Assembly (NCBI GenBank): GCA_030612725.1
Contig: JAUWNJ010000010.1
Coordinates: forward strand, 1-32,836
Direction of reading: 5' to 3'
Length of the DNA: 32,836 nt
Origin: Planctomycetales bacterium
Lineage (GTDB): Bacteria > Planctomycetota > Phycisphaerae > SM23-33
Below are positions 14,491 through 22,044 of this stretch, piece after piece. Both the position numbers and the translations under genes were made by a program. Below the pieces are notes generated by a model, which was given only the letters and a program-made list of their open reading frames with translations, was not told the DNA's origin and made no database searches. How positions within the stretch are numbered: the first letter of the stretch is position 1; each line of letters starts with the position of its first letter.

Positions 14491-16035
14491 TCAAAGACGC
14501 TGCCTTGGTTTATCCGCATCTGTCGGTTCCCGGCCTTCGTAGTGGTCCAGGTTGAAATGCGGATTGGTATGGTGTCCTGCGGTTTTGGCGACATCGGAAG
14601 CAGCGAATGTGAAAGTGTTGCGAAGAGTCAGTCGCTCCGGATGCTCGGCGTAGCGATTCCTGCCCGATGCCGACCATCGGCTGAAACCGCCTAGGATCGA
14701 CTCCAGCAACGGCAGCATTCGCGCCACCCTGCCGGAGCGGATAATCCAGTTCCACAACGGTTCGGCCTTCTTCCACCCGCCGACATAGGCAAGGTGTCGC
14801 ACCCGGTCGGTGAAAGTGCGTTTTACCGCCGCTGACCGAAGGATCGAACGCCACTGGTAAAACTTTCGGTAAGATCGCCAGTAGCCTTTCTCCAGCGCCT
14901 GCGGCGTCATTCCTGTCGGCTGGAAAACCGCGTGCCGCGTGTCGTATAGGTTCCAGTCGTGACGCAGGATTCGCCTCTGGAGGGTGAGACGCTCGTAAAG
15001 TCTCGTGCCCGGATAAGGCGTAAGAATGTGGAAAGTGGCCGTCTCGATACCCGCTTCAATCGCCCAGTCAACCGTGCGGTCGAAGACTGACTCGTCGTCG
15101 GAGTCCAGACCGAAGACAAAACTGGCGTTAATCATCACGCCCAGATCGCGCAGGCGTCTGACAGCCAGATTGTAATCCTGCTTAAGGTTGTGATATTTTC
15201 CCACGCTGGCCAGACCGGTGTGGTCAAGCGTCTCGAAGCCGATGAACAGGCTCCGCAGACCACATGCGACGGCCTTTTCCATCAGGCCGGGCCTCAACAC
15301 CGTCCGGACGGTCCCTGCCGCCTGCCACAACCGACCCATCCCAGCCATCCCGTCAAACAACGCCTCGGCAAAACGCTCGTTTCCGAATAAATGATCATCC
15401 ATGAAAAACAGGTGCCTTCCCGGCAATCGGTCGATCTCGCTCAATGCCTCGTCCACCGGCTGGGTATAGAAGGATTTCCCGCCTTTGAAGAACGAGTCCT
15501 TATAGCAGAAGTCACAGTGATGCGGGCATCCACGTGAGACCACAATGGCGTTGGGCACAAGATACAGATGCCGCTTGATAAGGTCTCTTCTAACCGGCGG
15601 TGCACCGGCGAGGGATCGTCTGCGAGAACGATACACTCGTTCGGGTCGGCCCCTGCGAAAATCGGACAGAAACACCGGCCAGGTGTCTTCGCCCGGACCC
15701 AGGAAAATGCTGTCGGCGTGAGCGGCGGCTTCGTCCGGCAGCGACGTAACGTGCAGCCCGCCCAGACACACGTGCGCGCCCCTGGCGCGGTAATGATCCG
15801 CCAGTTCATAAGCTCGATGGGCAGATGTAATATAAATCTCGATGACTACCACGTCCGGTTCGTCGTCGAGGTTGAGCCTTTCGACGTGCTCATCCTGAAG
15901 ATCGATCTGGTCGTCCTTGTCCAGATATGCCGCAAGCGTCGCCAGACCCAGCGGTGGAAACAGTGAGTACTTAATCGACCGCCAGTATGGGCTGATCGCT
16001 TCAGTCAACGCAGGTAAAATGAACTTTACTTTCAC
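14491..16035 (-). CDS. B12-binding-domain radical SAM protein
   Basis: A 514-residue cytoplasmic protein. The N-terminal part (to about 150) has the cobalamin-binding-domain pattern (SLFPPLGLATLAAYL, VVVIEIYITSAHRAYELADHYRARG, CLGGLHVTSLPDEA, ADSIFLGPGEDTWP). The radical SAM core begins at VVSRGCPHHCDFCY, where the CxxxCxxC cysteines bind the 4Fe-4S cluster, and continues through LFFMDDHLFGN, LFIGFETLD and FHILTPYPGTRLYERL. Such enzymes methylate or rearrange unactivated carbons, often on lipids, cofactors or natural products. The annotated start could be GTG 16053, but GGGAG seven bases before GTG 16035 and the immediate start of the first strand (MKVKFILPALTEA) favour the shorter form. Its partner and substrate are not evident from the neighbours. 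Confidence 0.88.
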   Translation of the reverse strand: MKVKFILPALTEAISPYWRSIKYSLFPPLGLATLAAYLDKDDQIDLQDEHVERLNLDDEPDVVVIEIYITSAHRAYELADHYRARGAHVCLGGLHVTSLPDEAAAHADSIFLGPGEDTWPVFLSDFRRGRPERVYRSRRRSLAGAPPVRRDLIKRHLYLVPNAIVVSRGCPHHCDFCYKDSFFKGGKSFYTQPVDEALSEIDRLPGRHLFFMDDHLFGNERFAEALFDGMAGMGRLWQAAGTVRTVLRPGLMEKAVACGLRSLFIGFETLDHTGLASVGKYHNLKQDYNLAVRRLRDLGVMINASFVFGLDSDDESVFDRTVDWAIEAGIETATFHILTPYPGTRLYERLTLQRRILRHDWNLYDTRHAVFQPTGMTPQALEKGYWRSYRKFYQWRSILRSAAVKRTFTDRVRHLAYVGGWKKAEPLWNWIIRSGRVARMLPLLESILGGFSRWSASGRNRYAEHPERLTLRNTFTFAASDVAKTAGHHTNPHFNLDHYEGREPTDADKPRQRL

Positions 16036-16073
16036 CGTTTTACTCCCATTCACGTAACGACCATTCGGTTTGA

Positions 16074-16382
16074 CTATCTTGCCTTTTCCAGAATTTCCTG
16101 AAGCCGGTTGACGTACCTTTCCAGCGCCTTTCGACCCTTGGCTGTAATCGCCAGCGTCGTCTGGGGCTTTTTGCCCTTGAAGGCCTTGCGAATCCTGACG
16201 TAACCTGCACGCTCAAGCGCAGCCAGATGTGTCGAGAGGTTCCCGTCGGTCAGACCCAGTTCGGCCTTGATTTCCTTGAACCCCAACGACTCGGCGCCCG
16301 CCAGCGTCGCCATAATCGCCAGGCGAGTCCGCTGGTGTATCACCTCGTCAATCAGATTGTGCGTTTTCTTTTCCGGCAACAC
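16074..16382 (-). CDS. Winged-helix transcriptional regulator (HTH_34/ArsR-MarR-like)
   Basis: A 102-residue DNA-binding protein. The winged helix-turn-helix is seen as HQRTRLAIMATLAGAESLGFKEIKAELGLTDGNLSTHLAALERAGYVRIRKAFKGKKPQTTLAITAKGRK, with the recognition helix at TDGNLSTHLAALE and the wing at FKGKKPQT. This matches the PF13601-type family. Such regulators are commonly encoded beside a small polytopic membrane protein, as here (16512-17123, same strand, upstream). The start is GTG with AGGAA upstream. A palindrome near 17167-17178, just before the membrane gene, is a plausible operator for autoregulation of the pair. Confidence 0.85.
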   Translation of the reverse strand: MLPEKKTHNLIDEVIHQRTRLAIMATLAGAESLGFKEIKAELGLTDGNLSTHLAALERAGYVRIRKAFKGKKPQTTLAITAKGRKALERYVNRLQEILEKAR

Positions 16383-16422
16383 TTCGATTCCTAATCCGTA
16401 ACATCTCTCCGCCTGAGGACCA

Positions 16423-16505
16423 GGTGAGAGGTTAGAGGTTAGAGGTTAAAAATCGCATCTGCTCTGGAAGGCTCTTTGTAACTCTCACCTCTAACCTCTA
16501 ACCTT
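16423..16505. repeat. Inverted heptamer repeat (TTAGAGG units)
   Basis: Tandem TTAGAGG units after GTGAGAGG on the left (16423-16448) are answered by CTCTCACCTCTAACCTCTAACC on the right (about 16482-16503). This makes a long imperfect hairpin in the spacer between the membrane protein and regulator genes. Confidence 0.75.
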
Positions 16506-16511
16506 CAAGGA

Positions 16512-17123
16512 CTACCCGCCGTGTCGTATCCAGACGACGGCGCCATAGACAATGTGGAATCCGCCGAAGGTTATTCCCAGGCTCCAATACGGATTCAATT
16601 GATAAGAGGCCCCTGCCACCAGTCCGGCAACGATGAATGCTGCACCCAGAAAGCGTACCTCGCCGGGGCTGAACTCGCCTAACTGCCACAGGGCTATACC
16701 GTAGAAGAGCATCCATATCGCCGGTATCAGCCCCCACTGGTTAGGCCCGATGCCGTCGTACCATCGGTACATAATCGCCAGCGTCAGCCCGACGCCGGCG
16801 ACGAACGGCGGGCCAATGGTCAGGGCGATGCGCTTCTTGATGTTGGACCAGAAGGGCATCGACTGCTTTCGTTCGCGGAGGCGGGTCAGGACAAGCACGC
16901 CCGTCAACGCCACAAGAAACACGCCCGCCCAGACGCCCATATTAATCCACATTGACGTTTCCGGGTCGTACCGGCACCAGAAATGCCAATCCGCCGCCAG
17001 ACCCGCCAAGGCGACGGCGCCGGCGAAAATGCCCGCAAGCCCGCTTTGGGTCGAATAGCGAATCGGCCGCTCCATCAGTTGGCGAATGACTTTCAGTTCT
17101 TCGGCTGCTCTGTCCGTGTCCAT
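16512..17123 (-). CDS. Polytopic inner-membrane protein paired with winged-helix regulator
   Basis: A 203-residue protein with about six predicted membrane segments after a charged N-terminus (residues 1-25). They fall at roughly 28-47 (GIFAGAVALAGLAAD), 58-78 (MGVWAGVFLVALTGVLVL), 101-118 (ALTIGPPFVAGVGLTLAI), 130-147 (LIPAIWMLFYGIALW), 155-172 (FLGAAFIVAGLVAGA) and 178-197 (WSLGITFGGFHIVYGAVVW). Function unknown. The ATG has AGGAGAG upstream. It is the first gene of a two-gene unit with the regulator at 16074-16382; the pairing suggests the regulator controls membrane or envelope functions. Confidence 0.8.
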   Translation of the reverse strand: MDTDRAAEELKVIRQLMERPIRYSTQSGLAGIFAGAVALAGLAADWHFWCRYDPETSMWINMGVWAGVFLVALTGVLVLTRLRERKQSMPFWSNIKKRIALTIGPPFVAGVGLTLAIMYRWYDGIGPNQWGLIPAIWMLFYGIALWQLGEFSPGEVRFLGAAFIVAGLVAGASYQLNPYWSLGITFGGFHIVYGAVVWIRHGG

Positions 17124-17156
17124 TTTTTATCTCTCCTGCCGGCAGAAGGTATATCA

Positions 17157-17178
17157 CTTTGCTCTACAAAGTACTTTG
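17157..17178. promoter_or_regulatory. Palindromic operator candidate CAAAGTACTTTG with added half-site
   Basis: CAAAGTACTTTG (17167-17178) is a perfect 12-bp palindrome 44 to 55 bases upstream of the membrane gene start. A further CTTTG/CAAAG half-site follows at about 17158. Its position suggests a binding site for the winged-helix regulator encoded in the same unit; this is inference. Confidence 0.5.
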
Positions 17179-17300
17179 CCACAATAAAGGCGAAGGTTCA
17201 AGGATTTTCTGAAAAAAATTTTGTCGCAATTATCCCTTGGCGCAAGGCCGGAGAAAAAGATACTTTTCAGTGAAAGAGATTTACCAACTTGGCAAAACGG

Positions 17301-17393
17301 GCCACAGAGACGCAGAGAGCGCAGAGAATGAATAGAATTAAAAAAATTCCTGCTTTATTTTTCTCATCTCTGCGTCCTCTGCGTCTCTGCGGC
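17301..17393. repeat. Inverted word repeat (ACAGAGACGCAGAG type)
   Basis: Left arm 17301-17327 (GCCACAGAGACGCAGAGAGC and onward) pairs imperfectly with right arm 17366-17393 (TCTCTGCGTCCTCTGCGTCT and onward) around an AT-rich loop. It ends 38 bases before the nucleotidyltransferase start and so lies in that gene's leader if transcription starts upstream. Confidence 0.75.
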
Positions 17394-17431
17394 CTGATTC
17401 TGTCAGGAGTTCTGAAAGGAAAGGATTGATT

Positions 17432-18835
17432 ATGAACAGACCCGCAACAATCCGTCAGGCGGTGGTCCTTGCCGCGGGGCCAGGCGAGAGGCTGGAACCG
17501 TTCAGCCTCACCCGCCCCAAGTGCGCCCTTCCTCTGGCGAATCGGCCCCTGATCCGCCTGGCGGTCGAGTCGCTCGTCGCCGCAGGGGTCGAAGACATCC
17601 TCATCGTCGTCGGCGACAAGGCCGACTCGTTGAAGGAGGCGCTCGGCGACCGGCCGGAGGGCGTGAAGATTACGTATCTTCATCAAGCCAAAGCCGCAGG
17701 CCCGATCCACGCAGTTCTGGAGGCCCGCGACCGGTTGGCAGGGGAGTTCCTTATCCTCTGCGCCGATTGCTTCGTCCGGCCTGAGATGATAACAGCCACG
17801 GCTGAAATGCTAGGCGAAACAAAGTGCGTTTGCGCGGTGGCTACGGGCGTCTGCGACCTGCCGCTATACCACTACCAGGCCGAATGCGACGCTACCGACC
17901 GGTTGACGAAACTCAGCCAGGTGCAAATCGAAAGGCAGCGGACCGAAACGAACATCCTCACCGGTCTGGCCGCCGCACGCGCCGACGTCCTTAAACAGAT
18001 GGACGAATTCGTACGCGCCGACAGGCAGGACGACTGGGAGGCATTCTTCGAATACCTCATCGGCGCTGCGGACGTCAGAGTAACCAACAGCAATCTCAAA
18101 TTCGCCCACGTGGACTATCTCTGGGAGATATGGTACGGCGACCTCGCTGTGAAAGAATACCTCTTCGAGAAGACTCCCTCGCGTGTTTCTCCGACAGCCA
18201 AGATCGCCGACGGCGTCACAATCGAAGGCCACCATGTTATCGAAGACGACGTGGTCGTTGAATCGGGGGTCTTCATCAAGGACAGTTGGCTCGGCAGGGG
18301 TACGAAGGTCTTCGGCAATTCCCACATCAGTCAGTGCATCATCGGCCACGATTGCAAGATCGGCCCGTTGGCCACCGTCAAGTCCTCGACGTTTCCGGCG
18401 GATTCGTCGGTCGGGGGGTTTGTGAACTGCTGGGGCGTAACGGCGCTGGGGCGGGTCGGCTTCGGGCATCCCTGCCATGTCTCCGGCGTCTGGGACGCCG
18501 GGTCCGGGGCGACCGCCTGTTGCAGCACGTCGGAAAGGCGAGGCCTGACCGAGAGGATCATCGGGGCCGACGGCAAGGTTACGCACCGCTCCGACGTTAT
18601 CAAGATCCGCACCTGCGGGGAGTTGATAAGTTCCGGGCTGGATTCGGTCAGTTGCTTTGTGGACAGGGACGTAACAATTACAATCGGCGTGAAGATAATG
18701 CCCGGAAGGATCATCGGGCAGGGAAGTTTCATAGGACCGAACGTGGTGGTCAACCACGACGTCCCGGCCAATACGTACCTTGCCCTGAAACAGACCCTTG
18801 AGTCCCGGCCTGCCGACTTCATAAGAAGGGAATAA
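17432..18835 (+). CDS. Sugar-1-phosphate nucleotidyltransferase with left-handed beta-helix domain
   Basis: A 467-residue cytoplasmic protein. The N-terminal nucleotidyltransferase domain (to about 235) begins [33 protein letters not shown], a GxGxRL...PK signature of enzymes that make NDP-sugars. The Thr of the usual GTRL is Glu here. LCADCFV near residue 110 is the metal-binding Asp site. The C-terminal half (about 250-455) has hexapeptide repeats ([37 protein letters not shown]) forming a left-handed helix, as in GlmU-like acyltransferases. It may therefore be bifunctional; the sugar is unknown. I use ATG 17432, with AAAGGAAAGG seven bases upstream, rather than TTG 17426. DUF6485 follows after four bases. 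Confidence 0.88.
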   Translation: MNRPATIRQAVVLAAGPGERLEPFSLTRPKCALPLANRPLIRLAVESLVAAGVEDILIVVGDKADSLKEALGDRPEGVKITYLHQAKAAGPIHAVLEARDRLAGEFLILCADCFVRPEMITATAEMLGETKCVCAVATGVCDLPLYHYQAECDATDRLTKLSQVQIERQRTETNILTGLAAARADVLKQMDEFVRADRQDDWEAFFEYLIGAADVRVTNSNLKFAHVDYLWEIWYGDLAVKEYLFEKTPSRVSPTAKIADGVTIEGHHVIEDDVVVESGVFIKDSWLGRGTKVFGNSHISQCIIGHDCKIGPLATVKSSTFPADSSVGGFVNCWGVTALGRVGFGHPCHVSGVWDAGSGATACCSTSERRGLTERIIGADGKVTHRSDVIKIRTCGELISSGLDSVSCFVDRDVTITIGVKIMPGRIIGQGSFIGPNVVVNHDVPANTYLALKQTLESRPADFIRRE

Positions 18836-18839
18836 TCTG

Positions 18840-19031
18840 ATGGAATGTAAGAAAGAGCAAAACCTCAAGCACTGCAACTGCACTTATCCCTGCGATAAGA
18901 AGGGCGTCTGCTGTGATTGCATTGCCTATCACCTGGCGATGCGGGAACTTCCTGCCTGCTGCTTCCCAGACAAGGTCGAAAAAACCTACGACCGGTCATT
19001 TAAAGCATTCGCAAAGGCGTGGAACCTTTGA
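18840..19031 (+). CDS. DUF6485 small cysteine-rich protein
   Basis: A 63-residue protein with nine cysteines, including CNCTYPC, CCDC and ACCFP. This arrangement and the ending [14 protein letters not shown] match DUF6485, a small family in anaerobes and Planctomycetota suspected to bind metal or an iron-sulfur cluster. No signal peptide, so cytoplasmic. It starts four bases after the nucleotidyltransferase stop and is probably co-transcribed and coupled with it. Function unknown. Confidence 0.8.
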   Translation: MECKKEQNLKHCNCTYPCDKKGVCCDCIAYHLAMRELPACCFPDKVEKTYDRSFKAFAKAWNL

Positions 19032-19039
19032 TTGCCCAC

Positions 19040-19095
19040 GCAGGTCGGGACGGAGACGAATCGCCGGGACTGCGCTTCGCTTCGTCCCGGCCTAC
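19040..19095. repeat. REP-like palindromic element, degenerate copy A
   Basis: GGTCGGGACGGAGACGAA pairs with CTTCGTCCCGGCC around CGCCGGGACTGCG. It resembles the element at 21885-21963 but is shorter and degenerate. It follows DUF6485 and may stabilise or end that transcript. Confidence 0.6.
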
Positions 19096-19139
19096 AGGCT
19101 TACACACAATACTTGACGCTATCTAATTACAAGCATCTA

Positions 19140-19167
19140 TTGACAAAAACGGGATTCGTGGTATAAT
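19140..19167 (+). promoter_or_regulatory. Consensus sigma-70-type promoter for the PEP-CTERM gene
   Basis: TTGACA (19140-19145), a 16-base spacer and TATAAT (19162-19167) match both hexamers perfectly. The first downstream gene starts at 19301, giving a leader of roughly 125 nt that ends in AAAGGAG five bases before ATG. Confidence 0.75.
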
Positions 19168-19300
19168 TGTGGATTAATGCTCAATGCTTGAGTTTCCTGG
19201 AATTCGGAGTCTGGCAGCGCTCTTTTATCAGGCCTCATAAATACCACAAGGGCGCGTGTCCGGGAATCGACAGGTTCGGAACTTCAGGAAAGGAGCAGCG

Positions 19301-19819
19301 ATGAGAACACATCAGGTTTTACTGGTTGCGGTATTGGCAGTGGCAATTGTTCCGGCGGTGGCTTCCGGGGATGAGATAGTCTCTTACACCGTGGGCACCG
19401 GCATGGTCGGAGGGCTGACCGAAGGGGTGCCGGGGGCGCCGGTTTCACTCGACTTCACAGCCCATCCGCAAATCAATCCACCCGCCCAGCTCGTGCAAAT
19501 CACTTTTGCATTCCAAAGTTCCGGCATTGCGTTCGACCAGTTGAAGATCCAACTCGACGCCGGGCCGGATATCTACAGTTTTGATTCGCTCAACGGCCAG
19601 CAGGTCGCACATTTCTTCACAAATCCTGACCAACTTTGGAAAGATGAACTATCTGACGGCGTCCTGAACTGCCACGTCTGGGTGGAGGGCGTTACCCTCG
19701 GCGTTCCGGACGAGTTCATGTTTTCCGCCAGCGGCTCTTTTCTGGTACCCGAACCGGCCACGCTTGGCCTGTTAGGCATCGGCGGTCTGACGTTGCTGAT
19801 GCGAAGGCGAAAAAGATAA
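19301..19819 (+). CDS. PEP-CTERM sorted exported protein
   Basis: A 172-residue protein with a Sec signal peptide (MRTHQVLLVAVLAVAIVPAVASG, about 1-23). A beta-rich body follows, and then a canonical C-terminal sorting tail: VPEPATLGLLGIGGLTLL followed by MRRRKR. The tail is recognised by an exosortase, which processes and anchors the protein at the cell surface. The body has no recognised domain. I use ATG 19301 because AAAGGAG lies just upstream; the frame is open to 19256 but without a signal peptide. It is probably a single-gene transcript from the consensus promoter at 19140-19167. No exosortase gene is in the window. Confidence 0.92.
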   Translation: MRTHQVLLVAVLAVAIVPAVASGDEIVSYTVGTGMVGGLTEGVPGAPVSLDFTAHPQINPPAQLVQITFAFQSSGIAFDQLKIQLDAGPDIYSFDSLNGQQVAHFFTNPDQLWKDELSDGVLNCHVWVEGVTLGVPDEFMFSASGSFLVPEPATLGLLGIGGLTLLMRRRKR

Positions 19820-19849
19820 GACGCGTGGGGATTTGCCGATTGCGGCGGC

Positions 19850-19953
19850 GGGTGGCACCTTCAAGCGTAGTGAAACGGAGCTTGTGGGTGCTCTACCCAC
19901 TTGTCCATCCAGCACCCGCAACCTCCACTCCGTTCCGGTTGAAGGTGCCACCC
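19850..19953. repeat. Long hairpin element, GGGTGGCAC family copy 2
   Basis: Perfect 15-bp terminal inverted repeats GGGTGGCACCTTCAA (19850-19864) and TTGAAGGTGCCACCC (19939-19953) bound 74 bases with further internal pairing (GTGGGTGCTC against ACCCAC). It is related to the element at 4948-5063 by its ends and by a shared AAGCTCC-type core. It lies just after the PEP-CTERM gene. Confidence 0.8.
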
Positions 19954-19971
19954 AGCAGGCGTCAGCCTGAA

Positions 19972-20040
19972 AGTCGTAGGCTGGAACGGAGCGAAGTCCC
20001 ACCTTTTTCTTCAATTGCCGGGACTGCGTTTTACTTCGGG
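19972..20040. repeat. REP-like element, copy B
   Basis: The core AGTCGTAGGCTGGAACGGAG and following CCCACCTTTTTCTTC is shared with copies at 20994 and 21885, and TCAATTGCCGGGACT is also shared with the latter. Its end overlaps the last codons and stop of the isomerase gene ending at 20031. Confidence 0.75.
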
Positions 20041-20930
20041 TTTGGCACGAAGTCGCCACGGCAGCGTTTGAGGTAGTTCAGAGCGGCGACCTGACCGGTC
20101 ATTTCCAACTCGTCGCGATAGACCGGGTCGTGCCAACCCTCAATGTCTATACTGCCGACGAACCCGCCTCGGCGCAACTCGGAGATTATGTCCGTCCAGT
20201 TACTGTCGCCGAAGCCGGGCGTGCGGTGGAAGGCGAACTGTTCCGCCCCGGCAATGCCGTGCCGGCGAACCACGTCCCAATAAATCGTGGCGTCTTTGCC
20301 GTGGACGTGAAAAATTTTGCCGACCCATCGGCGCAGTTGCGGCATGGGGTCGATCAGTTCGACCATTTGGTGGCAGGGTTCCCATTCCAGCCCTATGTTA
20401 TCGACCGGCAGAGCGTCGAACATCCGTTCCCACGCGTCGGGGCCGTGAGCGATGTTGTACCCGCCGCGATTCCAGTCGCCGCCCATCTGACAGTTCTCAA
20501 AGGCGATCCGGACGCCCTTGTCGGCGGCTCGCTTGGCCAGAGGCCCGAAAAACCTCTTGTACGCCGGGAGCGAATCGGGGATCGGCTTGTCGGTGATCCG
20601 CCCGGTGAAGCCGCATACCAGGTCGCAGTCGAAAAGGCCCGCAGCGTCGATCATCTTTCGCCATGCCTTTCGCGTAAGTTCGTAATTCTCGGCGTTCCGG
20701 TCCAGCGGATTGCCGTAGATACCCAGGCTGCTGACGACCGCGCCGGAATCGGCGATGACATCCTTGACCTTGCGGGCAAGCGCCGCCAGATTCACGCCGT
20801 CCAGCGTCTGCCAAAAGTTAATCTGAAACGATTCAAACCCATGCGGAATGATCTGCCGGATGTATTCGGCGGTCGCCCCGCCCTTTCCGGCCATGGTGCC
20901 GATACGAATGTTGTCCTGGGACATTGTCAT
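20031..20930 (-). CDS. Sugar phosphate isomerase/epimerase-like TIM barrel
   Basis: A 299-residue (or 297 if ATG 20924 is used) cytoplasmic barrel protein of the xylose-isomerase-like group. Visible features: RIGTMAGKGG at the N-terminus, LDLVCGFTG-like strand LVCGFTGRI, GVRIAFENCQMGGDW with a metal-ligating Glu, NIGLEWEPCHQM, KIFHVHGKDATI with the conserved His pair, and GSIDIEGWHDP near the C-terminus. These are the metal-binding strand ends of the family. The substrate is unknown, possibly a sugar or inositol derivative. AAAAGGA precedes both starts. The extreme C-terminus (FVPNPK) is encoded at the edge of a REP-like repeat, so the original end may have differed. Confidence 0.85.
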   Translation of the reverse strand: MTMSQDNIRIGTMAGKGGATAEYIRQIIPHGFESFQINFWQTLDGVNLAALARKVKDVIADSGAVVSSLGIYGNPLDRNAENYELTRKAWRKMIDAAGLFDCDLVCGFTGRITDKPIPDSLPAYKRFFGPLAKRAADKGVRIAFENCQMGGDWNRGGYNIAHGPDAWERMFDALPVDNIGLEWEPCHQMVELIDPMPQLRRWVGKIFHVHGKDATIYWDVVRRHGIAGAEQFAFHRTPGFGDSNWTDIISELRRGGFVGSIDIEGWHDPVYRDELEMTGQVAALNYLKRCRGDFVPNPK

Positions 20931-20993
20931 ATTCCTTTTCTGATAGCGGTTACATTATGCATCTGTCTTTACTCAACGATTCGATCGCCGCGA

Positions 20994-21044
20994 AGTCGTA
21001 GGCTGGGACGGAGCGGAGCGGAGTCCCACCTTTTTCTTCTTCAG
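20994..21044. repeat. REP-like element, copy C
   Basis: AGTCGTAGGCTGGGACGGAG followed by an extra GGAGC unit and the CCCACCTTTTTCTTC core; the second arm is missing. It lies between the hypothetical membrane gene and the isomerase gene. Confidence 0.7.
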
Positions 21045-21053
21045 TCTTCGTTA

Positions 21054-21818
21054 TTACTCGCTTCGCTGCGTGGATGGTTCGCCCTGCTCGATTCGCGATT
21101 TGATCTCATCCAGACTGAGCGCGACCTTATAGCCACCCACTTCTTTTCCGCGCCGCTCAAAAAGCGTTACGCCTATGCGAGATATCGCCATGTTCCCCTT
21201 CCCAAGTTTCGAAATCCTCATACGCTTGTAGAACCCCTTTTCATAAGCATGTTTCATGAGCGGAAATACTATCTCCAGGGCACGCTCATCGTTCATTTCC
21301 ACTATGGGAACCTTGACCTTCCAGGGATATTCAATGGTGTATTGAAGCCCCTCCGGCAGGCGCAGTAAGTAGGTTGATTCGATGTGATACTCTTTCCCGT
21401 CTATCTGCCATTGCTCCTGCCCGGATTGAGCCATTGGCTGATTGCCGCCTGTCCCCACGGCCTGGGGAACACCGTAAGAAAGCGGCATCGCAACCGCGAT
21501 AACTGAATGGGTTATCAGGCCGATTCCGCCTATCAGACCCAAGACTTTCTTTGCTGTCGTCAGTTCCAGAATGGTTATAAGTCGAATCGGAATAAAAAAT
21601 AAAGCGTAAAGACCGAGGGCAATTCCAATGCAACTGATCATGTTGTAATTGACGCCGCCGCCCCCATCGCTCGTTATGCGATTCACAGGTGATTTCCCAA
21701 AAGCAAACAGGACAATCACAAACACCACAAAAAGCACGATGCAATTCTCCCCTGCCCTTTTGATAACGCGGGCCTGTTTCTTGTCTTCGACCTCGTTACT
21801 GATTTGGGTTTCTTCCAT
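21054..21818 (-). CDS. Membrane protein of unknown function
   Basis: A 254-residue protein that I do not recognise. After a charged N-terminus (residues 1-24) it has three or four predicted membrane segments: CIVLFVVFVIVLFAFG (about 26-42), MISCIGIALGLYALFFIPI (60-78), KVLGLIGGIGLITHSVIAVAM (90-110). A soluble C-terminal domain (about 130-254) is rich in charged and beta-forming stretches such as YTIEYPWKVKVPIVEM and KGNMAISRIGVTLFERRGKEVGGYKVALSLDEI. The ATG follows AAAGG at seven bases. It stands alone between REP-like repeats, and its lower GC content than its neighbours is notable. No catalytic motif visible. Confidence 0.7.
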   Translation of the reverse strand: MEETQISNEVEDKKQARVIKRAGENCIVLFVVFVIVLFAFGKSPVNRITSDGGGGVNYNMISCIGIALGLYALFFIPIRLITILELTTAKKVLGLIGGIGLITHSVIAVAMPLSYGVPQAVGTGGNQPMAQSGQEQWQIDGKEYHIESTYLLRLPEGLQYTIEYPWKVKVPIVEMNDERALEIVFPLMKHAYEKGFYKRMRISKLGKGNMAISRIGVTLFERRGKEVGGYKVALSLDEIKSRIEQGEPSTQRSE

Positions 21819-21884
21819 GTTTCAACCTTTCGCTTTTCTCAAATCGCTGTAGTTTTCAATCCGAAATCCGCATTCCGCAATATC

Positions 21885-21963
21885 AGTCGTAGGCTGGGAC
21901 GGAGCGGAGTCCCACCTTTTTCTTCAATTGCCGGGACTACGCTCCGCTTCGTCCCAGCCTACT
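21885..21963. repeat. REP-like element, copy D (most complete)
   Basis: GTAGGCTGGGACGGAGCGGA pairs with the downstream complement TCCGCTTCGTCCCAGCCTAC around the CCCACCTTTTTCTTCAATTG loop, giving a long near-perfect hairpin. It is surrounded by AATCCGCAATCCGC word repeats (21858-21880, 21980-22048). It lies between ruvB and the membrane gene. Confidence 0.8.
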
Positions 21964-22044
21964 TGCTACAGTTTCTTTTTCCAATCCGCAATCCGCTCGT
22001 CAGGGCGAAGCCTGCCGTAGCCCGGCAATCCGCAATCCGCAATC

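Larger units (their letters stand above)
17124..17431. other. Divergent intergenic region of 308 bp
   Basis: Separates the minus-strand membrane gene from the plus-strand nucleotidyltransferase. It holds the palindromic operator candidate (17157-17178), an A-rich stretch around 17200-17225, and the inverted word repeat at 17301-17393. No gene is visible. Confidence 0.7.

Noticed and set aside
16423-16505. Telomere-like TTAGAGG repeats
   Set aside because: Only a few units, arranged as an inverted pair inside an ordinary bacterial spacer; no sign of a linear end.
17864-18883. Minus-strand open frame opposite the nucleotidyltransferase
   Set aside because: The plus-strand gene has a signature, ribosome-binding site and hexapeptide repeats. 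The antisense frame has none.
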